NCBI RefSeq assembly: GCF_014836715.1
Contig: NZ_JACSQI010000006.1
Coordinates: forward strand, 186,001-250,000
Length of the DNA: 64,000 nucleotides
Reading direction: 5' to 3'
Origin: Escherichia whittamii
GTDB taxonomy: Bacteria; Pseudomonadota; Gammaproteobacteria; Enterobacterales; Enterobacteriaceae
The notes under the pieces were generated by a model. The model saw only the letters and a list, made by a program, of their open reading frames with translations. It had not been told where the DNA came from and made no database searches. Shown piece after piece: positions 20,878 through 31,226 of this stretch. A program made the translations under genes and the position numbers. Each line of letters starts with the position of its first letter. The first letter of the stretch is position 1.

Positions 20878-22524
20878 ATGGATTCGCAACGCAATCTTTT
20901 AGTCATCGCTTTGCTGTTCGTGTCTTTCATGATCTGGCAAGCCTGGGAGCAGGATAAAAATCCGCAACCTCAAGCTCAACAGACCACGCAGACAACGACC
21001 ACCGCAGCGGGTAGCGCCGCCGACCAGGGCGTACCGGCCAGTGGCCAGGGGAAACTGATTTCTGTTAAGACCGACGTGCTTGATCTGACCATCAACACCC
21101 GTGGTGGTGATGTTGAACAGGCTCTGCTGCCGGCTTACCCGAAAGAGCTGAACTCTACCCAGCCGTTCCAGCTGCTGGAAACTTCACCGCAGTTTATTTA
21201 TCAGGCACAGAGCGGTCTGACCGGTCGTGATGGCCCGGATAACCCGGCTAACGGCCCGCGTCCGCTGTATAACGTTGAAAAAGACGCTTATGTGCTGGCT
21301 GAAGGCCAAAACGAACTGCAGGTGCCGATGACGTATACCGACGCGGCAGGCAACACGTTTACCAAAACGTTTGTCCTGAAACGTGGTGATTACGCTGTCA
21401 ACGTCAACTACAACGTGCAGAACGCTGGCGAAAAACCGCTGGAAATCTCCACCTTTGGTCAGTTGAAGCAATCCATCAATTTGCCACCGCATCTCGACAC
21501 CGGAAGCAGCAACTTTGCGCTGCATACTTTCCGTGGCGCGGCATATTCCACGCCTGACGAGAAGTACGAGAAATACAAGTTCGATACCATTGCCGATAAC
21601 GAAAACCTGAACATCTCTTCGAAAGGTGGTTGGGTAGCGATGCTGCAACAGTATTTCGCGACTGCGTGGATCCCGCATAACGACGGTACCAACAACTTCT
21701 ACACCGCTAATCTGGGTAACGGCATCGCCGCTATCGGCTATAAATCTCAGCCGGTACTGGTTCAGCCTGGTCAGACTGGCGCGATGAACAGCACCCTGTG
21801 GGTTGGCCCGGAAATCCAGGACAAAATGGCGGCCGTTGCTCCGCACCTGGATCTGACCGTTGATTACGGTTGGTTGTGGTTCATCTCTCAGCCGCTGTTC
21901 AAACTGCTGAAATGGATCCATAGCTTCGTGGGTAACTGGGGCTTCTCCATTATCATCATCACCTTTATCGTTCGTGGCATCATGTACCCGCTGACCAAAG
22001 CGCAGTACACCTCCATGGCGAAGATGCGTATGCTGCAGCCGAAGATTCAGGCCATGCGTGAGCGTCTGGGCGATGACAAACAGCGTATCAGCCAGGAAAT
22101 GATGGCGCTGTACAAAGCTGAGAAGGTTAACCCGCTGGGCGGCTGCTTCCCGCTGATTATCCAGATGCCAATCTTCCTGGCGTTGTACTACATGCTGATG
22201 GGTTCCGTTGAACTGCGTCAGGCGCCGTTTGCACTGTGGATCCACGACCTGTCTGCACAGGACCCGTACTACATCCTGCCGATCCTGATGGGCGTAACGA
22301 TGTTCTTCATTCAGAAGATGTCGCCGACCACTGTGACCGACCCGATGCAGCAGAAGATCATGACCTTTATGCCGGTCATCTTCACCGTGTTCTTCCTGTG
22401 GTTCCCGTCAGGTCTGGTGCTGTACTATATCGTCAGCAACCTGGTAACCATTATTCAGCAGCAGCTGATTTACCGTGGTCTGGAAAAACGTGGCCTGCAT
22501 AGCCGCGAGAAGAAAAAATCCTGA
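20878..22524 (+). CDS. yidC: Membrane protein insertase YidC
   Basis: A 548-residue Oxa1-family insertase that places membrane proteins in the inner membrane, alone or with SecYEG. Helix 1 is at about residues 5-23, followed by the large periplasmic beta domain to about 345 and a conserved five-helix core (about 350-535), where the substrate groove arginine lies in [12 protein letters not shown]. The C-terminus is basic (REKKKS). Clients include the F0 c subunit encoded in this same window (atpE). Length is as in E. coli. Confidence 0.98.
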   Translation: MDSQRNLLVIALLFVSFMIWQAWEQDKNPQPQAQQTTQTTTTAAGSAADQGVPASGQGKLISVKTDVLDLTINTRGGDVEQALLPAYPKELNSTQPFQLLETSPQFIYQAQSGLTGRDGPDNPANGPRPLYNVEKDAYVLAEGQNELQVPMTYTDAAGNTFTKTFVLKRGDYAVNVNYNVQNAGEKPLEISTFGQLKQSINLPPHLDTGSSNFALHTFRGAAYSTPDEKYEKYKFDTIADNENLNISSKGGWVAMLQQYFATAWIPHNDGTNNFYTANLGNGIAAIGYKSQPVLVQPGQTGAMNSTLWVGPEIQDKMAAVAPHLDLTVDYGWLWFISQPLFKLLKWIHSFVGNWGFSIIIITFIVRGIMYPLTKAQYTSMAKMRMLQPKIQAMRERLGDDKQRISQEMMALYKAEKVNPLGGCFPLIIQMPIFLALYYMLMGSVELRQAPFALWIHDLSAQDPYYILPILMGVTMFFIQKMSPTTVTDPMQQKIMTFMPVIFTVFFLWFPSGLVLYYIVSNLVTIIQQQLIYRGLEKRGLHSREKKKS

Positions 22525-22549
22525 TTCGGTGAGTTTTCGCTAAAATAAG

Positions 22550-22573
22550 GGCGGTCAGTTGACCGCCTTTTTT
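22550..22573 (+). terminator. Terminator after yidC
   Basis: GGCGGTCA-GT-TGACCGCC (22550-22567) followed by a T run. It partly ends the rpmH-yidC transcript before mnmE. Confidence 0.85.
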
Positions 22574-22582
22574 CTTTTCGTA

Positions 22583-22608
22583 GGGCGGATAAGCACAGTG
22601 CATCCGCC
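22583..22608. repeat. REP-like palindrome upstream of mnmE
   Basis: GGGCGGATAAGCACAGTGCATCCGCC is an imperfect palindrome of the short intergenic type common in E. coli. It lies just 5' of the mnmE ribosome site. Confidence 0.6.
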
Positions 22609-22629
22609 AAACAAAGCAACAGGAACATC

Positions 22630-23994
22630 ATGAGCGATAATGACACTATCGTAGCCCAGGCCACGCCTCCAGGACGTGGCGGCGTTGGCATCCTGCGCAT
22701 CTCCGGCCTCAAAGCACGCGAAGTTGCCGAAATCGTGCTGGGTAAACTGCCTAAGCCACGCTACGCCGACTATTTGCCATTTAAAGACGCAGACGGCAGC
22801 GTGCTCGATCAGGGGATTGCGCTATGGTTCCCTGGCCCGAACTCGTTCACTGGCGAAGATGTGCTGGAACTGCAAGGTCATGGCGGTCCGGTGATCCTCG
22901 ACCTGCTGTTAAAACGTATTCTGACCATTCCCGGCCTGCGGATTGCCCGCCCTGGTGAGTTTTCAGAACGCGCGTTTCTTAACGATAAACTCGATTTAGC
23001 CCAGGCCGAAGCGATTGCCGATCTGATCGATGCCAGCTCGGAACAGGCGGCCCGTTCGGCGCTTAATTCGCTGCAAGGCGCGTTCTCCGCACGGGTTAAT
23101 CATCTGGTAGAAGCCCTCACCCACTTGCGTATTTACGTCGAAGCGGCGATTGATTTCCCCGATGAAGAGATCGATTTCCTCTCTGACGGCAAAATTGAAG
23201 CCCAGCTCAATGACGTGATTGCCGATCTCGATGCGGTACGCGCCGAAGCTCGTCAGGGCAGCCTGTTGCGCGAAGGGATGAAAGTGGTGATTGCCGGGCG
23301 TCCAAACGCCGGTAAATCGAGCCTGTTAAACGCGCTGGCGGGGCGTGAAGCGGCAATCGTGACGGATATCGCCGGAACCACGCGTGACGTGCTGCGTGAG
23401 CATATCCACATTGACGGGATGCCTCTGCATATCATCGACACCGCCGGGCTACGTGAAGCCAGCGACGAAGTTGAACGTATTGGTATCGAACGCGCGTGGC
23501 AGGAAATTGAGCAGGCCGATCGCGTGCTGTTTATGGTCGATGGCACCACGACAGATGCCGTTGATCCGGCAGAGATCTGGCCGGAATTTATCGCCCGTCT
23601 GCCTGCAAAACTGCCAATCACCGTGGTGCGCAATAAAGCCGATATCACCGGCGAAACGTTGGGGATGAGCGAAGTGAACGGTCACGCGTTAATTCGTCTC
23701 TCGGCAAGGACTGGCGAAGGCGTGGATGTGCTGCGTAACCATCTAAAACAGAGCATGGGCTTTGACACCAATATGGAAGGCGGCTTCCTGGCGCGCCGTC
23801 GTCACCTACAGGCGCTGGAACAGGCGGCGGAGCACCTGCAACAGGGTAAAGCACAACTGTTAGGCGCATGGGCGGGCGAATTGCTGGCGGAAGAGCTGCG
23901 CCTGGCGCAGCAGAACTTAAGCGAGATCACCGGGGAGTTTACCTCTGACGACCTACTGGGGCGGATTTTCTCCAGCTTCTGTATCGGTAAGTAA
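22630..23994 (+). CDS. mnmE: tRNA modification GTPase MnmE
   Basis: A 454-residue GTPase that works with MnmG to add (carboxymethyl)aminomethyl groups to wobble uridine 34 of certain tRNAs. The N-terminal formyl-tetrahydrofolate-binding domain covers about residues 1-118, a helical domain holds the inserted G domain, and the G motifs are GRPNAGKS (near 223), DTAG (near 270) and NKAD (near 335). The C-terminal FCIGK motif carries the essential cysteine. Its partner mnmG is also in this window at 55541. Confidence 0.98.
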   Translation: MSDNDTIVAQATPPGRGGVGILRISGLKAREVAEIVLGKLPKPRYADYLPFKDADGSVLDQGIALWFPGPNSFTGEDVLELQGHGGPVILDLLLKRILTIPGLRIARPGEFSERAFLNDKLDLAQAEAIADLIDASSEQAARSALNSLQGAFSARVNHLVEALTHLRIYVEAAIDFPDEEIDFLSDGKIEAQLNDVIADLDAVRAEARQGSLLREGMKVVIAGRPNAGKSSLLNALAGREAAIVTDIAGTTRDVLREHIHIDGMPLHIIDTAGLREASDEVERIGIERAWQEIEQADRVLFMVDGTTTDAVDPAEIWPEFIARLPAKLPITVVRNKADITGETLGMSEVNGHALIRLSARTGEGVDVLRNHLKQSMGFDTNMEGGFLARRRHLQALEQAAEHLQQGKAQLLGAWAGELLAEELRLAQQNLSEITGEFTSDDLLGRIFSSFCIGK

Positions 23995-24005
23995 CCGCAC
24001 TTACG

Positions 24006-24044
24006 AAGCCGCATCTGGTAATCAGGATGCGGCTTTGTTTTCCT
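24006..24044 (+). terminator. Terminator after mnmE
   Basis: AAGCCGCATC (24006-24015) and GATGCGGCTT (24026-24035) form a 10-bp stem followed by TGTTTT. Confidence 0.8.
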
Positions 24045-24144
24045 GTTTGCATACTTTTTATTAATCAATTCATCTTATAAACATTAAAATTTTAATGCGG
24101 CGTATTTTTCTGAAAAAAGCATTAAATAATGCCTCTCGAACGAT

Positions 24145-24160
24145 TGTGATTCGATTCACA
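24145..24160. promoter_or_regulatory. CRP-cAMP site of the tna operon
   Basis: TGTGATTCGATTCACA is a perfectly symmetric CRP site. It lies about 90 bp upstream of tnaC and mediates the known catabolite control of tnaCAB. Confidence 0.9.
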
Positions 24161-24236
24161 TTTAATAAACTTAGGAATAGATATAAAAATCTTAATGTAA
24201 TAGTGTAGCAACATGTCTTTCGAGGATAAGTGCATT

Positions 24237-24311
24237 ATGAATATCTTACATATATGTGTGACCTCAAAGTGGTTCAATATTGACAATAAGATTGTCGATC
24301 ACCGCCCTTAA
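24237..24311 (+). CDS. tnaC: TnaC tryptophan-sensing leader peptide
   Basis: A 24-residue leader peptide: MNILHICVTSKWFNIDNKIV then DHRP. With tryptophan bound, the nascent chain stalls the ribosome at the stop codon and blocks Rho access, which switches on tnaA and tnaB. The essential Trp12, Asp16 and Pro24 are all present. The stop codon is TAA. In K-12 it is TGA, decoded by RF2, and the same base falls in the boxA-like CGCCCTTGA. Here both are changed to CGCCCTTAA. This could alter release factor use and the strength of stalling. Confidence 0.95.
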   Translation: MNILHICVTSKWFNIDNKIVDHRP

Positions 24312-24533
24312 TTTGCCCTTCTGTAGTCATCACCAGAGCCAAACCAATTAGATTCAATGTGATCTATTAGTTTGCCATGCCTTAATTTTGCCTTTTAGAC
24401 AAGCCATTATTGCTTTATCTATTTGCTCGTCTAAATAAATGTACTCGCATACATAAACATGGTGAATTAATGGTTATTGCAGACGCAATATTCACAGGGA
24501 TCACTGTAATTAAAATAAATGAAGGATTATGCA
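24312..24533 (+). promoter_or_regulatory. tnaC-tnaA spacer, Rho-dependent attenuation region
   Basis: The 220-bp leader between the tnaC stop and tnaA begins with the boxA/rut-like AATTTGCCCTTCTGTAGTC and contains T-rich pause-type sequence (near 24376-24400). There is no intrinsic terminator. This matches the known Rho termination zone of the operon. Confidence 0.75.
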
Positions 24534-25949
24534 ATGGAAAACTTTAAACATCTCCCTGAACCGTTCCGTATTCGTGTTATTGAGCCAGTAAAACGTACGA
24601 CCCGCGCTTACCGTGAAGAAGCGATTATTAAATCTGGTATGAACCCGTTCCTGCTGGATAGCGAAGATGTGTTTATCGATTTACTGACTGACAGCGGCAC
24701 CGGGGCGGTAACTCAAAGTATGCAGGCAGCGATGATGCGCGGCGACGAAGCCTACAGTGGCAGCCGCAGCTACTACGCGTTAGCCGAGTCAGTAAAAAAT
24801 ATCTTTGGTTATCAATACACCATTCCAACTCACCAGGGCCGTGGCGCAGAGCAAATCTATATTCCGGTACTGATTAAAAAACGCGAGCAGGAAAAAGGTC
24901 TGGATCGCAGCAAAATGGTGGCGTTCTCTAACTATTTCTTCGATACCACTCAGGGCCATAGCCAGATTAACGGCTGTACCGTGCGTAACGTCTATATTAA
25001 AGAAGCCTTCGATACTGGCGTACGTTACGACTTTAAAGGCAACTTTGACCTCGAGGGATTAGAACGCGGTATTGAAGAAGTTGGCCCGAATAACGTGCCG
25101 TATATCGTTGCGACCATTACCAGCAACTCCGCAGGCGGCCAGCCGGTTTCACTGGCAAATATGAAAGCGATGTACAGCATTGCGAAGAAATACGATATTC
25201 CGGTAGTGATGGACTCCGCGCGCTTTGCCGAAAACGCCTATTTCATCAAACAGCGTGAAGCGGAATATAAAGACTGGACTATCGAGCAAATCACTCGCGA
25301 AACCTATAAATATGCCGATATGCTGGCAATGTCCGCCAAGAAAGATGCGATGGTACCAATGGGCGGCTTGCTGTGTGTAAAAGACGACAGCTTCTTCGAT
25401 GTGTACACCGAATGCAGAACGCTGTGCGTAGTGCAGGAAGGCTTCCCGACTTATGGTGGTCTGGAAGGTGGTGCGATGGAGCGTCTGGCGGTGGGTCTGT
25501 ATGACGGCATGAACCATGACTGGCTGGCTTATCGTATTGCGCAGGTGCAGTATCTGGTCGATGGTCTGGAGGAAATTGGTGTAGTATGCCAGCAGGCGGG
25601 CGGCCACGCGGCGTTCGTTGATGCAGGTAAACTGTTGCCGCATATCCCGGCAGATCAATTCCCGGCACAGGCGCTGGCGTGCGAATTGTATAAAGTTGCC
25701 GGTATCCGTGCGGTAGAAATTGGTTCCTTCCTGTTAGGTCGCGATCCGAAAACCGGTAAACAACTGCCTTGCCCGGCGGAACTGTTGCGTTTAACCATTC
25801 CACGCGCAACTTACACGCAAACGCATATGGACTTCATTATTGAAGCCTTCAAGCATGTAAAAGAGAACGCGGCAAATATTAAAGGATTAACCTTTACCTA
25901 CGAACCAAAAGTATTGCGTCATTTCACCGCAAAACTGAAAGAAGTTTAA
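24534..25949 (+). CDS. tnaA: Tryptophanase
   Basis: A 471-residue pyridoxal-phosphate enzyme that splits L-tryptophan to indole, pyruvate and ammonia. Indole acts as a signal in enteric bacteria. The ATG at 24534 ([18 protein letters not shown]) follows GGATTATGCA; a start 15 bases upstream is not used in E. coli. The PLP lysine lies in [10 protein letters not shown] (Lys270). Differences from K-12 I notice, such as NMKAMYS and LLCVKDD, are outside the active site. It is induced through TnaC and CRP. Confidence 0.98.
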   Translation: MENFKHLPEPFRIRVIEPVKRTTRAYREEAIIKSGMNPFLLDSEDVFIDLLTDSGTGAVTQSMQAAMMRGDEAYSGSRSYYALAESVKNIFGYQYTIPTHQGRGAEQIYIPVLIKKREQEKGLDRSKMVAFSNYFFDTTQGHSQINGCTVRNVYIKEAFDTGVRYDFKGNFDLEGLERGIEEVGPNNVPYIVATITSNSAGGQPVSLANMKAMYSIAKKYDIPVVMDSARFAENAYFIKQREAEYKDWTIEQITRETYKYADMLAMSAKKDAMVPMGGLLCVKDDSFFDVYTECRTLCVVQEGFPTYGGLEGGAMERLAVGLYDGMNHDWLAYRIAQVQYLVDGLEEIGVVCQQAGGHAAFVDAGKLLPHIPADQFPAQALACELYKVAGIRAVEIGSFLLGRDPKTGKQLPCPAELLRLTIPRATYTQTHMDFIIEAFKHVKENAANIKGLTFTYEPKVLRHFTAKLKEV

Positions 25950-25959
25950 TTAATACTAC

Positions 25960-25988
25960 AGAGTGGCTAGAGGGAAAATAGCCACTCT
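25960..25988 (+). terminator. tnaA-tnaB intercistronic hairpin
   Basis: AGAGTGGCTA (25960-25969) and TAGCCACTCT (25979-25988) form a 10-bp perfect stem. The trailing sequence is only weakly T-rich, so it is probably a partial terminator or an mRNA stability element that lowers tnaB relative to tnaA. Confidence 0.6.
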
Positions 25989-26040
25989 ATTTCCCCTACA
26001 TCCTCAATAACAAAAATAGCCTTCCTCTAAAGGTGGCATC

Positions 26041-27288
26041 ATGACTGATCAATCAGAAAAAAAGCACTCTGCATTTTGGGGTGTTATGGTTATAGCCGGT
26101 ACAGTAATTGGCGGTGGGATGTTTGCTTTACCTGTTGACCTTGCCGGTGCCTGGTTTTTTTGGGGCGCTTTTATTCTTATTATCGCCTGGTTTTCAATGT
26201 TGCATTCAGGGCTATTATTATTAGAAGCAAACTTAAATTATCCCGTCGGCTCCAGTTTTAACACCATCACCAAAGATTTAATTGGTAACACCTGGAACAT
26301 TATTAGCGGCATTACCGTTGCCTTCGTTCTCTATATTCTCACTTATGCCTATATCTCTGCTAACGGCGCAATCATTAGCGAAACGATATCGATGAATTTG
26401 GGCTATCACGCTAATCCACGCATTGTCGGGATCTGTACGGCCATTTTCGTTGCCAGCGTATTGTGGATAAGCTCTTTAGCCGCCAGTCGTATTACCTCTT
26501 TGTTCCTCGGGCTGAAGATTATCTCCTTTGTGATCGTATTTGGTTCTTTCTTCTTCCAGGTCGATTATTCCATTCTACGTGATGCCACCAGCACGACTGC
26601 GGGAACGTCTTACTTCCCGTATATCTTTATGGCTTTGCCGGTGTGTCTGGCGTCATTTGGTTTCCACGGCAATATTCCCAGTCTGATTATTTGCTATGGA
26701 AAAAAGAAAGATAAACTAATCAAAAGCGTGGTCTTCGGTTCGCTGCTGGCAATGGTGATTTATCTCTTCTGGCTCTATTGCACGATGGGGAATATCTCGC
26801 GAGAAAGTTTCAAAGCGATAATCTCCTCGGGCGGCAACGTTGATTCACTGGTAAAAACGTTCCTCGGCACCAAACAGCATGGCATTATCGAGTTTTGCCT
26901 ACTGGTATTCTCCAACTTAGCTGTCGCCAGTTCGTTCTTTGGCGTCACGCTTGGGCTGTTCGATTACCTGGCGGATCTGTTTAAGATTGATAACTCCCAC
27001 GGCGGGCGCTTCAAAACCGTGCTGTTAACCTTCCTGCCACCCGCGTTGTTGTATCTCGTCTTCCCTAATGGCTTTATTTACGGGATTGGCGGTGCAGGAC
27101 TGTGCGCCACCATCTGGGCGGTCATTATCCCCGCGGTGCTGGCAATCAAAGCCCGTAATAAGTTTCCCAATCAGATGTTCACGGTTTGGGGCGGTAATAT
27201 TATTCCGGCGATTGTTATTCTCTTTGGCATAACCGTAATTTTGTGCTGGTTCGGCAACGTCTTTAACGTGTTACCTAAATTTGGTTAA
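26041..27288 (+). CDS. tnaB: Low-affinity tryptophan permease TnaB
   Basis: A 415-residue inner-membrane transporter of the hydroxy/aromatic amino acid permease family, with about 11 hydrophobic helices across the sequence. It supplies tryptophan to TnaA. The opening helix carries the family motif VIAGTVIGGGMFALP near residue 16. Length and start (MTDQSEKKHSAFWG, with AAAGGTGG upstream) agree with E. coli. It is 91 bp downstream of tnaA. Confidence 0.97.
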   Translation: MTDQSEKKHSAFWGVMVIAGTVIGGGMFALPVDLAGAWFFWGAFILIIAWFSMLHSGLLLLEANLNYPVGSSFNTITKDLIGNTWNIISGITVAFVLYILTYAYISANGAIISETISMNLGYHANPRIVGICTAIFVASVLWISSLAASRITSLFLGLKIISFVIVFGSFFFQVDYSILRDATSTTAGTSYFPYIFMALPVCLASFGFHGNIPSLIICYGKKKDKLIKSVVFGSLLAMVIYLFWLYCTMGNISRESFKAIISSGGNVDSLVKTFLGTKQHGIIEFCLLVFSNLAVASSFFGVTLGLFDYLADLFKIDNSHGGRFKTVLLTFLPPALLYLVFPNGFIYGIGGAGLCATIWAVIIPAVLAIKARNKFPNQMFTVWGGNIIPAIVILFGITVILCWFGNVFNVLPKFG

Positions 27289-27569
27289 GCCCTTCAAGAA
27301 GTCAGCGGTCATTCGCTGGCTTAAGACTGATGACAAACGTAAAATTGCCTGATCTCTGTAATGTTTTGAATTTGCGTATTTTCGTAGGCCGGATAAGGCG
27401 TCCACGCCGCATCCGGCATGAATAAAGTGCACTTTGTCAACAACCTGAAGCCAGCCATTTCGCTGGCTTCTTGCCTGACAGGAAATCTCTTTTGTCCAAA
27501 TGGCAACTCGCCTGATTCTCCTTCACCACGTATGCTTTGCGTCACCTTCCCGTCAGGACGCTTTATCCC
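27289..27569. other. tnaB-mdtL intergenic region with REP and hairpins
   Basis: This gap contains a hairpin at 27299-27322 (AGTCAGCGGTCATTCGCTGGCTT), a REP unit at 27388-27418 (GCCGGATAAGGCG...CGCATCCGGC) and a second hairpin GAAGCCAGC...GCTGGCTTC at 27447-27470. No gene is seen. Confidence 0.75.
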
Positions 27570-28745
27570 ATGTCCCGCTTTTTAATTTGTAGTTTTGCCC
27601 TGGTTTTACTTTATCCCGCAGGTATTGATATGTACCTGGTTGGCTTACCGCGCATCGCCGTCGATCTCAATGCCAGCGAGGCGCAATTGCATATTGCGTT
27701 CTCCGTTTACCTTGCGGGGATGGCGGCAGCAATGTTATTTGCCGGTAAAGTGGCCGATCATTCAGGAAGAAAACCGGTCGCCATACTCGGCGCGGCGCTA
27801 TTTATTATCGCCTCTGTGCTCTGCTCACTGACTGAAACCAGCACGTTATTTCTTGCAGGACGCTTTCTGCAGGGACTCGGCGCGGGCTGTTGTTACGTGG
27901 TGGCGTTCGCGATTTTACGCGACACGCTGGACGATCGACGTCGGGCAAAAGTGCTGTCATTACTCAACGGCATTACCTGCATCATTCCGGTGTTAGCTCC
28001 GGTGCTCGGCCACCTGATTATGCTTAAGTTCCCGTGGCAGAGCCTGTTCTGGGTAATGGCGCTGATGGGTGTCGCAGTACTCATGTTGTCATTGTTTATT
28101 TTAAAAGAAACCCGCCCTGCGGCACCTGCCGCTTCGGGCAAACCACGAGAGAATACCGAGTCGCTACTTAACCGCTTTTTCCTCAGCCGAGTGCTTATCA
28201 CCACTCTCAGCGTCTCCGTCATCCTTACCTTCGTGAATACGTCGCCAGTATTGCTGATGGAAATCATGGGCTTTGCGCGCGGAGAATACGCCACCATTAT
28301 GGCGTTGACCGCAGGTGTCAGCATGACTGTATCGTTCTCCACGCCATTTGCGTTGGGGATTTTTAAGCCACGTACATTGATGATAGCCTCGCAAGTGTTA
28401 TTTCTGGCTGCGGGAATCATCCTTGCGATTTCACCTTCCCATGCTGTTTCACTGTTTGGCATCACGTTGATTTGCGCTGGTTTTTCAGTGGGATTCGGCG
28501 TGGCAATGAGTCAGGCGTTAGGCCCGTTTTCGTTACGCGCTGGCGTGGCCAGTTCGACCCTGGGCATTGCACAGGTTTGCGGTTCATCACTGTGGATTTG
28601 GCTGGCGGCGGTAGTCGGCGTAGGCGCATGGAATATGCTGATCGGGATTCTGATTGCCTGTAGCATAGTGAGCCTGTTGCTGATTATGCTCGTCGCGCCT
28701 GGACGCCCCGTTGCCACTCATGAAGAAATCCATCACCACACTTGA
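27570..28745 (+). CDS. mdtL: Multidrug efflux transporter MdtL
   Basis: A 391-residue major facilitator protein of the 12-helix DHA1 family. K-12 MdtL gives chloramphenicol resistance when over-expressed. The start at 27570 ([20 protein letters not shown]) matches E. coli; the in-frame start 33 bases earlier does not. The antiporter motif A-type loop [11 protein letters not shown] lies near residue 60 and the motif C-type [15 protein letters not shown] near 104. The 3' end overlaps yidZ by 26 bp. Confidence 0.95.
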   Translation: MSRFLICSFALVLLYPAGIDMYLVGLPRIAVDLNASEAQLHIAFSVYLAGMAAAMLFAGKVADHSGRKPVAILGAALFIIASVLCSLTETSTLFLAGRFLQGLGAGCCYVVAFAILRDTLDDRRRAKVLSLLNGITCIIPVLAPVLGHLIMLKFPWQSLFWVMALMGVAVLMLSLFILKETRPAAPAASGKPRENTESLLNRFFLSRVLITTLSVSVILTFVNTSPVLLMEIMGFARGEYATIMALTAGVSMTVSFSTPFALGIFKPRTLMIASQVLFLAAGIILAISPSHAVSLFGITLICAGFSVGFGVAMSQALGPFSLRAGVASSTLGIAQVCGSSLWIWLAAVVGVGAWNMLIGILIACSIVSLLLIMLVAPGRPVATHEEIHHHT

Positions 28746-29679
28746 TCTGAATTTGCTGCTCTGCCTGCAACTGCTGATGCAGGAGCGCAGCGTGACCAAA
28801 GCGGCGAAGCGGATGAACGTGACACCTTCGGCGGTGAGTAAATCTCTGGCAAAGCTTCGGATATGGTTTGATGACCAGCTCTTTGTGAACTCACCGCTGG
28901 GCCTGATGCCAACGCCGCTAATGGTCAGCATGGAGCAAAATCTGGCGGAGTGGATGCAAATGAGCAATCTGCTGCTGGATAAACCGCACCACCAAACGCC
29001 GCGCGGCCTGAAGTTTGAGCTGGCAGCAGAATCGCCGCTGATGATGATCATGTTTAATGCGCTGTCGACACATATTTACCAGCGTTACCCACAGGCGACG
29101 ATTAAACTGCGCAACTGGGATTACGACTCGTTGGATGCAATTATTCGTGGCGAAGTGGATATCGGTTTTACCGGACGAGAAAGCCATCCACGCTCGCGAG
29201 AACAGCTTAGTCTTCTGCCGTTGTCTATTGATTATGAAGTCTTATTTACAGACTTACCGTGCGTCTGGTTGCGCAAAGATCATCCGGCGCTGCGTGAAGC
29301 ATGGGATCTGGAGACTTTTTTACGTTATCCGCATATCAGCATTTGCTGGGAACAGAGCGATACCTGGGCGCTGGACAATGTGTTGCAGGAATCAGGACGC
29401 GAACGCACGATTGCCATGAGTCTGCCGGAATTCGAGCAGTCGCTGTTTATGGCGGCGCAACCTGACAATCTGCTACTGGCGACCGCACCGCGCTACTGTC
29501 AGTACTACAACCAACTCCACCAGCTTCCGCTGGTTGCACTCCCTCTCCCGTTTGACGAAATCCAGCAAAAAAAGCTGGAAGTGCCGTTTACTCTGCTGTG
29601 GCACAAACGGAACAGCCATAACCCGAAGATCGTCTGGTTACGGGAAACCATTAAAAATCTTTACGCCTCGATGGCATAA
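28720..29679 (+). CDS. yidZ: YidZ, LysR-type transcriptional regulator
   Basis: A 319-residue LysR-family protein. The winged helix-turn-helix covers about residues 8-65 ([20 protein letters not shown]) and a periplasmic-binding-like effector domain the rest. K-12 YidZ has been linked to growth with nitric oxide under anaerobic conditions. The ATG at 28720 ([16 protein letters not shown]) lies within the end of mdtL, so the two are probably co-translated. The effector and target genes are not evident here. Confidence 0.95.
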   Translation: MKKSITTLDLNLLLCLQLLMQERSVTKAAKRMNVTPSAVSKSLAKLRIWFDDQLFVNSPLGLMPTPLMVSMEQNLAEWMQMSNLLLDKPHHQTPRGLKFELAAESPLMMIMFNALSTHIYQRYPQATIKLRNWDYDSLDAIIRGEVDIGFTGRESHPRSREQLSLLPLSIDYEVLFTDLPCVWLRKDHPALREAWDLETFLRYPHISICWEQSDTWALDNVLQESGRERTIAMSLPEFEQSLFMAAQPDNLLLATAPRYCQYYNQLHQLPLVALPLPFDEIQQKKLEVPFTLLWHKRNSHNPKIVWLRETIKNLYASMA

Positions 29680-29834
29680 TTAATTCGTATGAAACATGAC
29701 CACATTTCGCGATTAAATGTAAAAAGCATGTAATAATCTTGTCTGAATCGAACTTTTCGCTGCTTTAGTCTGTCCATAAATTCAGTAAATGATTACTCTG
29801 TATTCATAATGGACCATTAAGCATGGAGCGAAAA
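29680..29834. other. yidZ-yieE intergenic region
   Basis: About 150 bp, AT-rich, which must hold the yieE promoter. I see no repeat or terminator worth naming. Confidence 0.4.
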
Positions 29835-30584
29835 ATGGCGACTCACTTTGCCCGAGGGATTTTAACGGAAGGACACCTGATATCTGTTCGTCTACCCTCC
29901 CAGTGTCATCAAGAAGCCCTAAATCTTCCCCCTCATCGTCAAAGTCGTTTCCTGGCGTCCAGAGGTTTACTCGCAGAACTGATGTTCTTGCTGTACGGCA
30001 TTAGCGAATTGCCGGAAATCGTCACCCAGGCTAAAGGAAAGCCGGTTTTCCACGATAAAAATTTACCCTCATTTTCAATATCTTATGCCGGAAACATGGT
30101 CGGAATAGCATTAACAACCGAAGGTGAATGTGGCCTCGATATGGAACTACAGCGCGCGACTCGCGGGTTTCATAGCCCTCACGCGCCCGATAACCATGCT
30201 TTTTCCAGCAATGAATCACTATGGATCAGTAAGCAAAATGATCCCAACGAAGCGCGAGCGCAGCTCATCACGCTGCGCCGAAGCGTGCTAAAACTTACCG
30301 GTGATATTTTGAATGACGACCCGCGTAATCTGCAGTTGATGCCCATTGCGGGACGCCTGAAATGTGCCCATGTAAATCATGTAGAAGCGATATGCGACGC
30401 AGAGGAGGTACTGGTATGGTCCGTGGCGGTCAGCCCAGCGATTGAAAAGCTCAATGTCTGGGCGTTTGATGGCAAACAAGGCTGGAAAAGCCTGCCGGAT
30501 ATTCACAGCCGCGCCAATAATCCTACCAGTCGGATGATGCGTTTTGCCCAGCTCTCTACCGTGAAGTCATTTTTGCCAAATTGA
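29835..30584 (+). CDS. yieE: YieE, predicted 4'-phosphopantetheinyl transferase-superfamily protein
   Basis: A 249-residue protein from the ATG at 29835 (MATHFARGILTEGHLISV); an ATG four codons upstream (29823) is also possible. It carries the phosphopantetheinyl transferase features: GKPVF near residue 65, FSISYAGNMVGIAL near 80, and the metal-binding GECGLDMELQ near 98 with the conserved G-D-E pattern. Such enzymes activate carrier proteins, but the target of YieE is not known. It is 21 bp upstream of yieF, so probably an operon. Confidence 0.9.
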   Translation: MATHFARGILTEGHLISVRLPSQCHQEALNLPPHRQSRFLASRGLLAELMFLLYGISELPEIVTQAKGKPVFHDKNLPSFSISYAGNMVGIALTTEGECGLDMELQRATRGFHSPHAPDNHAFSSNESLWISKQNDPNEARAQLITLRRSVLKLTGDILNDDPRNLQLMPIAGRLKCAHVNHVEAICDAEEVLVWSVAVSPAIEKLNVWAFDGKQGWKSLPDIHSRANNPTSRMMRFAQLSTVKSFLPN

Positions 30585-30605
30585 TAGACAACCACAGGAG
30601 TCATC

Positions 30606-31172
30606 ATGTCTGAAAAATTGAAGGTGGTTACGTTATTGGGAAGCCTGCGCAAAGGTTCATTTAATGGCATGGTTGCACGTACGCTGCCGAAAATTGCTCC
30701 GGCGGGTATGGAAGTTAACGCGTTGCCATCCATTGCTGACATTCCCTTATATGACGCAGACGTTCAGCAGGAAGACGGTTTTCCAGCAACGGTTGAAGCT
30801 CTGGCGGAACAGATTCGTCAGGCGGATGGTGTGGTGATCGTGACGCCGGAATATAACTACTCGGTACCGGGTGGACTGAAAAATGCCATCGACTGGCTTT
30901 CCCGCCTGCCGGATCAACCGCTGGCCGGTAAACCGGTGTTGATTCAGACCAGCTCAATGGGCGTGATTGGCGGCGCGCGCTGTCAGTATCACCTGCGCCA
31001 GATTCTGGTTTTCCTCGATGCCATGGTAATGAACAAACCAGAGTTTATGGGCGGCGTGATTCAGAACAAAGTCGATCCACAAATCGGAGAAGTGATTGAT
31101 CAGGGAACGCTGGACCACCTGACCGGGCAGTTGACCGCATTTGGCGAGTTTATTCAGCGGGTGAAAATCTAA
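30606..31172 (+). CDS. yieF: YieF/ChrR, NAD(P)H-dependent FMN quinone and chromate reductase
   Basis: A 188-residue flavodoxin-like reductase that reduces quinones by two electrons and also chromate. The FMN phosphate loop GSLRKGSFNGMVAR lies at residues 12-25 and the family motif TPEYNYSVPGGLKNAIDWLSR near 79-99. The start ATG at 30606 has CAGGAG 7 bases upstream. A strong bidirectional terminator follows the stop codon. The protein is the usual E. coli length. Confidence 0.95.
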   Translation: MSEKLKVVTLLGSLRKGSFNGMVARTLPKIAPAGMEVNALPSIADIPLYDADVQQEDGFPATVEALAEQIRQADGVVIVTPEYNYSVPGGLKNAIDWLSRLPDQPLAGKPVLIQTSSMGVIGGARCQYHLRQILVFLDAMVMNKPEFMGGVIQNKVDPQIGEVIDQGTLDHLTGQLTAFGEFIQRVKI

Positions 31173-31174
31173 AT

Positions 31175-31211
31175 AAAAAACCCGCCAGCAATAACGCATG
31201 GCGGGTTTTTT
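31175..31211. terminator. Bidirectional terminator between yieF and adeP
   Basis: AAAAAACCCGCCA (31175-31187) and TGGCGGGTTTTTT (31199-31211) form a perfect stem with A and T runs on both sides, so it serves the convergent yieF and adeP. Confidence 0.92.
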
Positions 31212-31226
31212 AGCGTGCTATCGATT

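Noticed and set aside
21184-22245. 353-codon open frame opposite yidC
   Set aside because: Antisense to a well-conserved membrane insertase gene. The translation is His- and Arg-rich and low in complexity, as expected of a shadow frame.
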